A stretch of 64,000 nt of DNA, from contig JAJEKV010000049.1 in NCBI GenBank assembly GCA_021234155.1, positions 7,906,036-7,970,035 on the forward strand. Reading direction: 5' to 3'. Under the pieces are notes generated by a model. That model searched no databases and was not told the DNA's origin. It was given only the letters and a program-made list of their open reading frames with translations. Origin of the DNA: Isoetes taiwanensis. Taxonomy: Eukaryota; Streptophyta; Lycopodiopsida; Isoetales; Isoetaceae. The position numbers were made by a program, and so were the translations under genes. Of this stretch, positions 12,538-23,340 are shown in pieces. Position 1 is the stretch's first letter; each line of letters begins with the position of its first letter.

Positions 12538-12767
12538 GTTTAAACTCCATTTGATTTGATGGAGTCATGATCTAAACGGCCATATCCCTGTAACGGTGGG
12601 TCTGCCGTTACCCACCGCTCAGATGTGTGAAGGAGTTAAAAGGGAACGGCCACGAAAATTTTTTGGGCACGAAACCTCAAAATCCGGCGTGAGCGTGGAA
12701 AAACCGGCGTGAGCGCCCGCCGGAAAAAGCGTTAGATCCGGCGACAAAAACATTTTAAATAAGTAGA
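12538..12767 (-). mobile_element. Helitron 5' terminal region with subterminal hairpins (unit 1)
   Basis: On the minus strand the element begins with TC at 12767. Close inside are two strong inverted repeats: ACTCCAT...ATGGAGT (about 12546-12568) and GGTGGGT...ACCCACC around 12595-12620. The same block is present at 22155-22389 in unit 2. It is missing from the 4195/4196 junction. Confidence 0.8.
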
Positions 12768-12828
12768 CTAGTAAACGTGTGCCCGGCGTTGCCGGGCTAA
12801 TGTCCTGGCTCGTGTTTTCACTTGGCCT

Positions 12829-12859
12829 TCATGGATTTCATGGATTTCATGGATTTCAG
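12829..12859. repeat. ATGGATTTC 9-bp repeat, variable between units
   Basis: The 9-mer ATGGATTTC occurs three times in tandem here and at 4203-4231 (unit 1) but twice at 22452-22470 (unit 3 fragment). It sits about 60-90 bp inside the Helitron 3' terminus and behaves as a small VNTR that distinguishes array units. Confidence 0.85.
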
Positions 12860-13042
12860 TAGAGAAAACAATCCTTTATAAGGAATGTAGGAGACAGTTA
12901 AATCTACCTCTGAAGTCAAAAATCTGGAAAGACAAATCCAAAATTGATGCTGAAAATGTCACTCTTAGAAGTAGTTAAGTACATCAATAAGAAATAAGTA
13001 CAAAAATATAAAAGACAAAATCTTGTCCTGCTCCTGGCTCTT

Positions 13043-13075
13043 GTATGTATTCGGACATGGTGACCGAATACATAC
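13043..13075 (-). promoter_or_regulatory. Perfect 12-bp-stem hairpin downstream of RepHel (unit 2)
   Basis: The same stem as at 4416-4448 (GTATGTATTCGG / CCGAATACATAC, 9-nt loop), located between the RepHel stop at 13216 and the Helitron 3' terminus at 12768. The stem is unchanged in both units while flanking bases differ slightly. Confidence 0.7.
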
Positions 13076-13215
13076 TACGGGACCAAAATGCGCACCATCT
13101 ACATGGATAAAGATGTAAGTAAGTAAGATAAAAATAAAAGGAAGAAAGAAAGTGGAAGATATCAATAAGAACAAAGAGATTTAGAAGTTGTTACACGTAA
13201 GTATCAGACTCACAC

Positions 13216-16200
13216 TTAGAGGAGTTCTTTGTATACAATATTTGTTGTATATCTTGATCTGTCGACATCTGCAGAAGCATCTCCATCCTTCGATAGAATG
13301 AGTACCTTTATGCCTTGGATTCCATGAGCTCTCGAGAGTGCCACGTAGAGTTGTCCGTGACTGAATACTGGATTTGGCAAATACAAACCAACCATTTTCA
13401 TTGTTTGGCCTTGGGACTTGTTAATTGTCATACCAAAAGCTGGACGAAATGGAAATTGTATGCGCTCAAACTGAAATGGGAGTTCCGCATTATTGGGCAC
13501 CAAAGGTATTCTAAATATGAACACTCTACTTCCAATATTCTTTCCAGTGACAATCTCGGCATCTATAGCACGTCTTCCCAACGAACGTATAATTAGGCGA
13601 GTGCCATTGTAGAGTCCCTTACGTGTAGAAACGGACCTCAATAACATGACAATCATGCCAACCTTCAAAGTTAATTGATGAGGAGGCATTCCACTCGGAG
13701 TTTGTGCATTCAAAAATTCGATAGGATAGACCCCTGCGTCATTCTCATTAACAGCTATTGGGTGCAAAGGCGTAAGTATACCCCTTTGCACCCAATAGGA
13801 CACACTTCCATAATTCGTTGAAACATCAGGGAATGTCACGGCTAGCAGTTCATTTAAGTCTTGCGACTTCACACAAATCTCTTCTGGAAGACGTATCACG
13901 TCCGATCCAATATTGGGAAATCTGGTCTCAAGTCCATCTCCAACTCGTAAAAGATACTCTGCAAACGCCTTCTGCTCTTCCGCGTCTCTTTCCACACTGT
14001 TCATTACTCGCATATTTACATTCAGCTTATGTTCCTCGACATGATCCCATATGTAAGAGCATTTCAAGGAAGCATGCACAATTTGAAGGGCGATTTCCTC
14101 GTGGAACCACAGGTGGAAGCTGGCGAAAATCTCCTCCCAAAACAACAATGAGTCCCCCAAACAATTTGTCACATGACATCACGTCACGGAGCGTTCTATC
14201 CAATGCTTCATAAACATATTTATGCATCATTGGGGCCTCATCCCATATAATCATGCGAGTTGCTCTTATCAATTTTGCCAGCTCCGACTGCTTTGGAATG
14301 TTGCAAGTTGATGTCTCATCTATGTTTATCGGTATCTTGAACCTTGAATGTGCAGTGCGCCCACCCTTCAATAAAGTGGATGCAATTCCTGAAGAAGCAA
14401 CTGCAAGTGCAATGATACCTTTGGCACGAACATAAGACAACATGGTGTTACAAAGAAAACTCTTTCCTGAGCTGCCTGCACCATGAACGAAAAACACTCG
14501 TCCTTTTTCCAACATCACGTGCTCATCGATCACACGGTCGAAGATAACACGCTGGTCGTGATATAGGCGGTCCATATCTTCTTGCACCTCTACCACGTCT
14601 TCTTGAAACACCTCATCCCGAAATATCATATATGGATCTATTGCACGCTCAGGAAGACTGAACTCAAACTCCCTTAAGGATCGTCCAACAGAGTTCATAT
14701 GATCTTCAATGTCTAAAAGTGCCATGTCAAAAAATTGATCACACACATTTACACTTTGATCCTCTGCAACCCTTTGTGCCTCATGCAGGAAGTCATCGAT
14801 CATAGAAAGCTTGACTTCTTCCCATAGTTGCAGCGGATTCGATGGTTCGCAATTTATAAGGATCATGGCGAACATGTGTCGCAATTGTGGTGGCATGCCC
14901 CATGCTGCTGCTTCCTGAAGAGACTCGAGCCATTCTGTGTCATCTCGAAGCAACCCACGACGAATGCAAGCTTCTTTATATGTTGCACACAACTCCCCAT
15001 CAAAAGAGCGTAAATCTTCAAAGCTAATTGCTTTTTGTCACACGGGTCATCGAGGTCGTAAATAGTATCGCTCTCCTTCCGAAGGATTAACAAAGTACAT
15101 GCGTCCAATAGTCTACTTCTGGGTATTCTCTCCGACCTTCCATTTTCGACTGGGTTTATCATAGGTAAACTTTTTAGGAAAATCATGGTAGAGCAACTGT
15201 ATAGCCTCTCTTTTTCCAGATGCATTCATTTTGTCAATGTTGTTTCATTATTCTTGCTTCTTATACTATCCACGCTCATACCTTCTCGATAGTATACATC
15301 TTGTTGCATTGGGAGATGCACAGCCAATCTAGTAACATGAGGAAACTGCTCCTGTATTTCATATGAGAGGATTCTCCATGATGCCTCAGAAGCTGAGAAA
15401 TAGCGTGCATTTAGGAATTGCTCAACCTCATCATGGTTTATGGTGGGTGCTCTGCTAGAAGATGCACCATCAATCGATGCTTCTAAGTTCACATTGATCA
15501 TATCAGGCCCTTTATAGACGTACTTGTACAAATATTTAACAGCCTTTACAGCAGCACACACCTCAACATTTATATGGCACTTGAAGTACGATGTCAACCA
15601 GGGATTATATGGCACGACCCATCTATTGTCTAGATCTATATCCCCTTTCTTCACCTTTCGGCCATCATCCCTTCTTCTATATAATGGATATCCATCAACA
15701 ACTGTCGTCTCATCTGAAAATGCACGCGGATAACGTTTTGTACACTTACCATCCTGCATGCACGGACTGTTCGGATATCCAGTACCACATGGCCCATGCA
15801 TCATATTACGGGTGACTATATCATACAATTCAGGATATGCGCCCTTGTCTGGTATTTCAGCACAAATAATTTGATCAATCTCTTCGGCTGTGAAGGGCTT
15901 GTCTGCCTGATCCAACATAGTCAACAAATGTACATGCGGAAAACCTCTCTTCTGGAACTCAATAACATAGACTTTTGCGATTATGCGGCCGAATATACCA
16001 CGATTAGTTATCAAATCTACCAGCTCTTTTACTTTCATATGAAATACTCTAGCCACTAACTCTGGTCGATCACTTGGCGATTGGCCATATAATAATTCCC
16101 TCCTAATCTCTTCCCAATTTGCATTGGCAGTCATGGTTATAAAAAGGTCCGGCCTGCCATGTTCGCGAACAATAGACATGGCATCCTGATACCGTTGGGT

Positions 16201-18327
16201 CATGTATCTTGGACCTCCCACATGCGAGGATGGTAATACAATTTGTCGGACAATAGCGCTTGCATCATCTCCTTCAAAATCCATAATACCTTGCAACATG
16301 TCTTTTCGAATGCTATGTTGATTCAACACAATAAATTGCAGCCTTTCTTGTTCCATCTTCGCAAACATATCACAAATGTATTCTTGAAACAACCGGCCAG
16401 CCATGTGAAGGGGGGATGCATGACGCGTGAACAGATGATATCTGTAGTACTCCATAATAGTTACTTCCTTTGCACCACTCCGTCCATGAGGTATTTTAAA
16501 ATGCCATCCATCTGTACCATAGGGAAGAAGTAACACAAAGTGCAATGGATCATATGCTGAGTGATATGCATCTATAAGCTTCAAGCCACCATCCTTAGAG
16601 TGTATTATAATATCCCTCTGATCATCAATAGGCATTAAGATAGCCACCTCATTTACATTTAGAGCATTATATTGCCTCCTCACAGGATTTTGCACGTTGC
16701 AAGAAGGTATACGCAAACGGATGTCCATGGTTGGATGAATACGCATAATCTGTGCCGCACTTAAAAATATGCTAACAAATGGGTTGTGCTCTGTCATAAG
16801 AGCCTGCAGTTGCACAACTATTTCTTGCCGCAATCCATCAAGAATGGACATCCTACGTTCAACTTGCATGTCATCACCATCCATAATGTATATTTGTGCA
16901 AATTTTGCGTGCTCTTGATGCCCTTGTGGTAGCAATAGCGTTCCCGTCTTATGGCACATGCGGCCATTGACTCTAAAAGCATAGACCCCACCAACAGCAT
17001 TTGCCAACACCTCATCAATTTTCACGCCCACTGAGGCTAATGAAAATATATTATTATATTTTCTAATGTTCGTGCGGAAGCGATCACCCAAACTATCTGT
17101 TCTCGTGTATAGGTCAAACAATGCCTGTGGTGGTTCTGGAATCAATGGCAGCTGAATGTCTCCATTTGCACATGCTCGACATTTCTTCTTAACTGTGAGC
17201 TCTGCTATCCATTGCATAGCCCCACAATACAAACATCTATAATCCATGTTACCAAGGTCATGAGGAGGAGGTAAAATCCAGGGCCATGCTATCTTGTTGA
17301 AACCGCTTTTATCAGTAGGCCGCTCTCTAGGACCAACAACAATGTTGTAATCCAACCTCAAGGCTGTATGCTTTGCCACCCTTCTTCGCTGCAAGCATCT
17401 CCTTCTCTCAGTATTACTTTCGTAAGCAGGTGTCCTGTATGATGGATTGGTCGCTACTGTAGGTGGTGTTATTTGGTGGGATGTTGCAATGAGCCCTGCC
17501 TGTGATGGTGTGATTTCATTAACATTTGATGCAATGAACCGTGAACTCTCAGTATGTGCAACATGTCTTGCTCCGACACCATCATGCAAATGCTGCTGTC
17601 TTGCTATCTGCCTCTCCGTCTGATTGGTTGGACTCTGCATTGATTCTGCAAGTACAACCTCTGGTGTGGCTAGCCTAGAGGTAAGACATGTTTGAGCTGG
17701 TTGAGTTTTAACTTCCACGGCAACTGTTAACTGATCAACATCAGCTGTCTCTGTAGCATCCATGTTATATAGTAATTTCAAAGCTTTAGCTTTGGCACGC
17801 CGCCTACGTGCCAAGCGTCTCTTCCTGCTCGACTTACTTTCATTGGGGGGGGTCATGTATGATGGGTTGCTAGCCACGGCCGGTGGTGTTTTTTGATGCG
17901 ACCTCCTAGTGTCATTAACATTTGATATGATGAACTGTGAACTCTGCTTATGCGCAAGAGATCCTTCCCCAACAACATTGTTCAAATGTTGGCATCTTGT
18001 TGGCTGCCTCTCTACCTGACCAGTTGGACTCTGCATTGCCCCTGCAAGTACAACTTGTTGTGTGGCTGGCATAGAGGTAAAACATGTTTGAGCTGACTGA
18101 GCTTCAACTTCCACTGCATTGATTAATTGGCCAACATCATCTATCTCTGTAGCATCTATATTGTACGATAATCTCAAAGCTTTCGCTTTCGCAGCCCGCC
18201 TACGTGCCAAGCGTCTCTTCCTCTCTGATTTACTTTCATTGACGGGCGTTGTGTATGACGGGTTGTTAGCCACGGTCGGTGGTGTCTTTTGATGGGACCT
18301 CCCCATTTGGGTCTTGGTACCTTGCAA
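13216..18327 (-). pseudogene. RepHel (Rep-helicase) pseudogene of Helitron unit 2
   Basis: Better preserved than unit 1. One frame runs 18327-15226 (about 1030 residues) and holds three N-terminal repeats of roughly 132-140 residues, each starting SHQxTPP and carrying an RKRRLARRR-like basic patch. A zinc-binding segment with YRCLYCG and KCRAC follows, then the Helitron_like_N/Rep domain with HUH motif RGFPHVHLL and YLYKYVYKG. The frame opens at a TTG; the first ATG is seven codons later. A ~10-bp deletion near 15230 shifts the frame. The helicase resumes at 14992-14027 (Walker A GAGSSGKS, MIIWDEAP, GGDFRQLPPVVPRG). A 1-bp insertion near 14090 then shifts it into 14172-13216 (FGMTINKSQGQT, YVALSRA). 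An 84-to-12-bp replacement at 13757 keeps the frame. Confidence 0.93.
13755..13798. repeat. 16-bp perfect inverted repeat created inside RepHel
   Basis: CTATTGGGTGCAAAGG (13755-13770) is the exact inverse of 13783-13798, with a 12-nt loop. In unit 1 the right arm is present (about 5218-5245 region) but the left arm is not. There, 84 bp of normal coding sequence stands where unit 2 has 12 bp copied in inverted orientation. It is a mutation scar, not an ancestral element. Confidence 0.9.
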
Positions 18328-20909
18328 TCTATACCCATTTAGATGCTTGCAAGCAAATGCTCGTAGGAGGATATATCATTCTACCATACCTAAAGCTATA
18401 AACTACTCCTATGAAAGCATGAAAAAAGAAATGAAAGCATGAAAACACAAATGCAAATAAAGCATGAGTTATACCTTCAATTCTCTACTACACAGGTTAT
18501 TTGAAGAGGTCCACAGCTTTCCACCAAGAGCCAAATTATCTGGAGGATCAAGTCAAACAAAGGAAGCAATTACTAAAAGTTTAATAACGTGAAGGATTAG
18601 TTTTCTTTTTATTTATTTATTTTGGTTTGTGGAGGGGGGCATCTACTTTTGTAGATCTAGGAAAGGGCAAATGCGAACCATATGCAAACTCTAAATTGAT
18701 GTATCATATGCGTATTTTTTTCTTCAAATATGGATTTTAAGTCCATTTATTATTTATTTGGTTCAATAAGGAGTTTTTGCCAAGTGTTTCTATTTTTCAC
18801 ATTTTCAGCTACAACACAGACGGATATTTCCCATTCTCAATGGTATATTTTAGATTTTCTCTTTGCTATTTTCTCAAACAACGAACCTATTTTGTTTTTT
18901 TGTTTTTTTTGGAGGGGGAGGGGATTGAAGTGCTGTTTGGTACGCTTGCCTTGTTTTCAGGGACATTTTGTGCTAAACATATGGATATTTTCCATTTCTA
19001 ATAGTATACACTATTGGGTATGTTTGTTTTGTTTACTATCATCATTGTGCATTAGGTAAAAATATGCAGTTTACTAAGTTGCATGTGCAGTCTTATTTAT
19101 TCAGGCCAGATTGGTTTGTACTTAGCCACGCCGCGCATGTCCCTTGCTCCAAGATCTGCACATTCAAAGAAAAATTATATTAGATCTGATTTTTAAAAAT
19201 GCGCTACAAATGTTGGCATAGCTAAGTATCTTGCCAAAGTTAGCTACAATCCATCATTTTTGTTCTTTGCAGCATAAATTTTGTTTTTGTTCATTGTCCT
19301 CTATATATTGTTCTTGGCAAATAACAGTAACCAATAACAGTCTCTAGCAACACACTCACACCATGAGGAAAATATTCAGGCAGAAATGTACTTGATTCAG
19401 GCTGTACTTGTGCAAAGTGGTACAAAGGAGGCAGATTAAGGAAAGATAATAAAAGAGAGAAAAATGATGGGGAAATGCACTTGCTTCATGTTTGCCGTAT
19501 GGAATACGTTATTAGCAACCTGGCAGCATCTGCTTTTCTGGAAAAAAGGATTCAACCCATGGTTTAATTTGGATTGAAGTTAAAGAAAAGCAAAAATAAT
19601 GCAATGGTCCAGGTTATTTACATGGAAATCGATTTATGGCTTGATAACCCTTTTTTCTGAAACCGATTTGGTGTTCTTGGCGCCAAAACTGGCATTTGCA
19701 TGATAATAGGGCAAGTGCGTGCTTGTGGCCAAATTGATGGCATAAAAATAGAATACCATGGCTAAAAACGAAAGAAACTTGACTTTGGATTTGTGGTTTT
19801 GCAACAACAAACTGGAAGCTTCTGCATTCGTGGCTGTATACAAAAATATTTGGCCGGTTTGTGAGCACTGGCGACTAAGCCATGTAGGGCGGTCCAGTAC
19901 TTGGCTTTTGGGTTCAGCAAACAGCAAGATTCGGTACCTAACAATCTGCTATAGAGCCATTTTTTTCAGCTTATACTACATGTCTGCCTTTGCTTGCAAA
20001 TGTTTTTGAAGCAGAGAAATTTCGATTTTGAGCATGATCATTGTCTAGCATCTTCTGCAAATCTTTGCGCAGAGTTCTTCATGTCATGTGATATTTAAAT
20101 CTGAGATGATATAATTAATTATCAAGTTAGTACTTGCAAACTATCGCTTCAAGCGCTTCAAGGGCTTCTGCAGCATTGTAAGGGCATAAATGCTTGGAAC
20201 CAGCAGAGTACGGGTATTTATCATTGAAAACAACAGAGTAGGGTATTTATCATGAAATACAACAGAGTAGGGTATTTATCATTAGAGACGGTGGTTTATA
20301 TGGCATCAGACTTCTTTCTTCTATTACCAGAAGAAAAAAAAGGATCATGAAAAAACTTGGACGGAGTTGAGCAGCATGCTGCAAGCAGTATTATGAGCGT
20401 GTAATATTTATTGAGGGAGGTTTAGATCTGAGACAAATAAAAAACAAAAGCAAGAGTGTGATGTTTGTACTGCAAAAAGCAAACAACATCAACTATGCAA
20501 AGCACAGCAAAGAAAGAGAGCAAAAACAAATGGAGAAAACATACCTAAGCTTCAAAAAGAGAAATGACAGCCCTACACCAACTAATTTTCCAAAAGCAGC
20601 AAATAAGACCTGTAAATCGAGAATCAAGGCTTGAAAAAATTATTTTGCAAACCTCCGTTCTTCTGGAACCCTGAAACATTGGATAAAATTCATAAGCCTA
20701 AGCTTACTCACCTGCTTCAAGTGCTCTGCGTCAAATGAATGAGCCCGATTAAGGAAAATCTGAATGAGCCGATTAAGGAAAATCTGAGAAGGCAGATTAA
20801 GAAAATGAATGAGCCCATAGCTGCAATCCTAAGCTCTTTCTCAAACATCAAGAAATACTGAAAATCCTGCTTACTCACCTGATTCAAGTGCTCTGCGTCA
20901 AATGAATGA
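18328..20909 (-). other. Helitron unit 2 5' non-coding region
   Basis: The counterpart of 9762-12348, with scattered substitutions and small indels. No protein family recognised. It contains a GGAGGGGGAGG-type purine run near 18910 and the same internal repeat around ATAGCTGCAATCC that defines the 20910 boundary of the tandem homology. Confidence 0.6.
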
Positions 20910-21002
20910 GCCGATAGCTGCAATCCTAAGCTCTTTCCCAAACATCAAGAAATATGAAAAATGCAAGAGTCGAAACTACTAAAATCTTCACGTACTCCCA
21001 AA

Positions 21003-22061
21003 AATGTCGTCGATTCGCGTAGCGAATCGCCATTCTTGCTCAAGACGAGCATGCATGCATTGCATGCGTCGCATGCATGCATCGCATGCGTTTTGGGCCG
21101 TTCTTCAGGTTGGGCGTTTGCTACTTATTGCGGAGTTCTTCATCAACGTTTCATCGGTGCTTCCTCTTCTCTCAGCAGTACCTTATTCTCTTTGAATTGT
21201 TTCCAGGCAGGGGAGGGGCTTCTTCCTACCTGGTTTGGCCAATTTGGCGTTGCTTTCCTGCTGTCCTTTCCGGCCTTTAGCCTTCATCTGTGACCGGACC
21301 TTCCGCCCTCGATCCTAGTTTGTTAAGGAAGTCCTTTGGTATTCGGGCGCTTTGTTGGTTTCATGCGCGGTCGCGGTGCAAGAGAATGTCGTCGATTCGC
21401 GTAGCGAATCGCCATTCTTGCTCAAGATGAGCATGCATGCATTGCATGCGTCGCATGCATGCATCGCATGCGTTTTGGGCCGTTCTTCAGGTTGGGCGTT
21501 TGCTACTTATTGCGGAGTTCTTCATCAACGTTTCATCGGCGCTTCCTCTTCTCTCAGCAGTACCTTATTCTCTTTGAACCCACCCTCCCCCCCTTCTTTG
21601 TTTTTATATTTTGTACCGCGTCGTTTTATCATGTTTTTCCACCCGGTGGGTGATGCTTTTTTTCCACCCATTGGGTGATGCTATTCTTTGGTATGTTTCT
21701 CATTTATTGTGTTGGTGATGTGCAGGTACAGGTTGGCGAGCGCCATCCGTTTTGACTTCTCCATGCGGGGGTTTTTGGGAGCGATTCTATGCCTTACGTT
21801 TGTCTAAGCCCCTTGCCGAAGGCTTATCACTAGGGTTTTTCCTCGAAAACCCGAAAGGGCGGGGTTTTTTAATCCTGGTGATAAGCTTTCGGCAGGTACA
21901 TCAGCCACTCATCTATTAGCATTGTATTTGTTTTTGGGGTCCAAATGATATAATTGGATTTTCCCTTTATTTTTCGTGGGTAGTTCGCATGTGTGCGGCT
22001 GCTATCCACTGTCCACCATCGGGCGCTTTGTTGGTTTCATGCGAGTCGCAGTGCAAGAATG
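21003..22061 (+). mobile_element. Two-module 1.05-kb element inserted in Helitron unit 2, 4-bp target duplication
   Basis: Units 0 and 1 give the empty site (CCAAAAATGCACAGG). Here AATG (21003-21006) is followed by 1051 bp (21007-22057) and a second AATG (22058-22061). The insert is two modules in tandem: module 1 at 21007-21384 and module 2 at 21389-22057, separated by another AATG. Both start with the same ~190 bp and end with the same ~38 bp but have unrelated middles. Each starts with hairpin CGATTCGC/GCGAATCG, then ATTCTTGC, and ends in the inverse GCAAG(AAT). A relative with the same two middles in the same order lies at 58345-59392. No transposase is seen, so it is non-autonomous. Class unknown. 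Confidence 0.88.
21815..21893. repeat. Fold-back cassette, copy A
   Basis: GCCGAAGGCTTATCAC (21815-21830) pairs with GTGATAAGCTTTCGGC (21878-21893), 15 of 16 positions. Inside sits a second hairpin, GGGTTTT-TCCTCG-AAAACCC, and a GGGCGGGG-T6 run. The same architecture recurs at 27055-27125 and 59115-59193. It resembles a transcript 3'-end or terminator structure of mobile elements, but that is inference. Confidence 0.85.
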
Positions 22062-22389
22062 CACAGGATTTAGGGTGCCCTTGCAGCAACTGTTTCAGCG
22101 ACTCCTTTTGCTTCAGCGACTTTCTTGTGATTCAGGGTAAGATTTGGGGTAAGGTTTAAACTCCATTTGATTTGATGGAGTCATGATCTGAACAGCCATA
22201 ACCCTGTAACGGTGGGTCTGCCGTTACCCACCGCCCACCGCTCAGATGTGTGAAGGAGTTAAAAGGGAACGGCCACGAAAAATTTTTGGGCTCGAAACCT
22301 CAAAATCCAGCGTGAGCGTGGAAAAACCGGTGTGAGCGCCCGCCGGAAAAAGCGTTAGATCCGGCGACAAAAAATTTTAAATAAGTAGA

Positions 22390-22590
22390 CTAGTAAACGT
22401 GTGCCCGGCGTTGCCGGGCTAATGTCCTGGCTCGTGTTTTCACTTGGCCTTCATGGATTTCATGGATTTCAGTAGAGAAAACAATCCTTTATAAGGAATG
22501 TAGGAGACAGTTAAATCTACCTCTGAAGTCAAAAATCTGGAAAGACAAATCCAAAATTGATGCTAAAAATGTCACTCTTAGAAGTAGTAG
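22390..22590 (-). mobile_element. Helitron array unit 3, 3'-terminal fragment
   Basis: It matches 12768-12968 (the last 200 bp of the element, including hairpin and CTAG at 22393-22390) and then stops. At about 22590 homology ends and unrelated DNA begins. It is the remnant of a further unit upstream in minus-strand order. On the minus strand the break reads A|TCTACTACTTC, which resembles a Helitron 5' end, so an internally deleted 200-bp element is an alternative reading. Confidence 0.8.
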
Positions 22591-22630
22591 ATAATTCTCC
22601 CTTCTCTCAGATAAAGAGGGGACCGCAATA

Positions 22631-22952
22631 GGGTAAAAGCATGCTACGGTGTACCACTTTTGGAACCCTCAAAAGTACCTACACTGGGTACTTTTAAAAC
22701 TGGTACTTTCTGTTTTCTCTTTCCATTAAAATCAAGCGAAAATTTTTGAATTGAAGGTCAATAACATGTCAATATATAGTACTAGAGGATAACAATACTA
22801 TTAGAGACTAATATAAATGAATTAAGTCTCAAACTTATTATTTATTGCAGCATTTATGCAAGTTCCCAGTACCCAGTGCTGGGTACTTTTCTGGGTAGTT
22901 TCGCACTCCCTAAAAAGTACTCTAGATGGTACAGCCTAGCATGCTTTCACCC
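22631..22952. mobile_element. MITE, about 322 bp, with ~26-bp terminal inverted repeats
   Basis: The left end GGGTAAAAGCATGCTACGGT and the inverse of the right end, GGGTGAAAGCATGCTAGGCT, match at most positions over 26 bp. AATA flanks both ends (22627-22630 and 22953-22956), a possible target duplication. The interior is AT-rich with repeated GGTACTTTT/AAAAGTACC words in both orientations and no coding capacity. The superfamily is unclear from ends alone. Confidence 0.75.
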
Positions 22953-23340
22953 AATAAGGCAAAATCGATAAATTTTATTTCAAAACGATAAATTTTATTA
23001 CACCCCTATTTTCGTGTGTTCTATTCCAAAGTGGGAATTGCCAGCATTTTTTATCTAAATATATGTTCAGGAAGAATTTGTGGTACACAGAAAGAAAATG
23101 CTGGTTTTCAATATGCATTGTAGATTCCTGGACTTGTGTATCTTTTATATTGACTGCAGAATGGTGATGGCATGATCTTGTGTTATGATCTGAAGGTTGG
23201 TAGGACATCAAGAATAAATCTAATGTGGCAGTACAGCAATAAAGTGAAATTAAGTGGACAGGTTAATGCCTAGGTGAACATTGTCTCTTGAAAGTTTTTG
23301 CAGGTGGCTGTAAATCTAGACGTGCAGGAAAGAGTTACTT

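Larger units (their letters stand above)
4196..12767 (-). mobile_element. Helitron array unit 1, near full-length autonomous-type element
   Basis: A minus-strand rolling-circle transposon. Its 5' end (minus strand TCTACTTATTTAAAATG) starts at 12767, immediately after the CTAG of unit 2. It runs leftward through a 3-kb non-coding 5' region, the RepHel gene (9761-4587) and the 3' region to 4196, where the terminal hairpin and CTAG are deleted. Length is about 8.57 kb. It aligns almost base for base with unit 2, differing by point changes and short indels. It lacks the 1.05-kb insertion found in unit 2. Confidence 0.9.
12768..22389 (-). mobile_element. Helitron array unit 2, full-length element with both termini
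   Basis: The complete copy. Its 5' TCTACTTATTTAAAAT starts at 22389 (minus) and its 3' terminus is hairpin GCCCGGC-AAC-GCCGGGC, ACACGTTTA, CTAG at 12771-12768. Total length is 9622 bp, or about 8567 bp without the 1051-bp insertion and its 4-bp duplication at 21007-22061. It abuts unit 1 on one side and the 3' fragment of unit 3 on the other with no extra base (CTAG|TC at both joints). The RepHel gene runs 18327-13216 and stops about 450 bp before the 3' end, a normal Helitron layout. Confidence 0.92.

Noticed and set aside
21031-21293. Similar open frames in module 1 of both two-module elements (ending ...GASSSLSSTLFSLNCFQAGEG)
   Set aside because: They run through palindromic CATGC repeats and hairpins, are not conserved upstream, and match no family. 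Shared DNA descent explains the similarity.
21884-21907. Hammerhead-ribozyme-like CTGATG...GAAA on the minus strand of the two-module element
   Set aside because: The essential A after CTGATG is T and there is no stem II between the motifs. I could not build the three-stem fold, so the retrozyme hypothesis is unsupported.
22390-22590. A 200-bp mini-Helitron (TCTACTACTTC...CTAG)
   Set aside because: The same 200 bp is the 3' region of the full-length units, so a truncated array unit explains it. The TC at the break may be chance.
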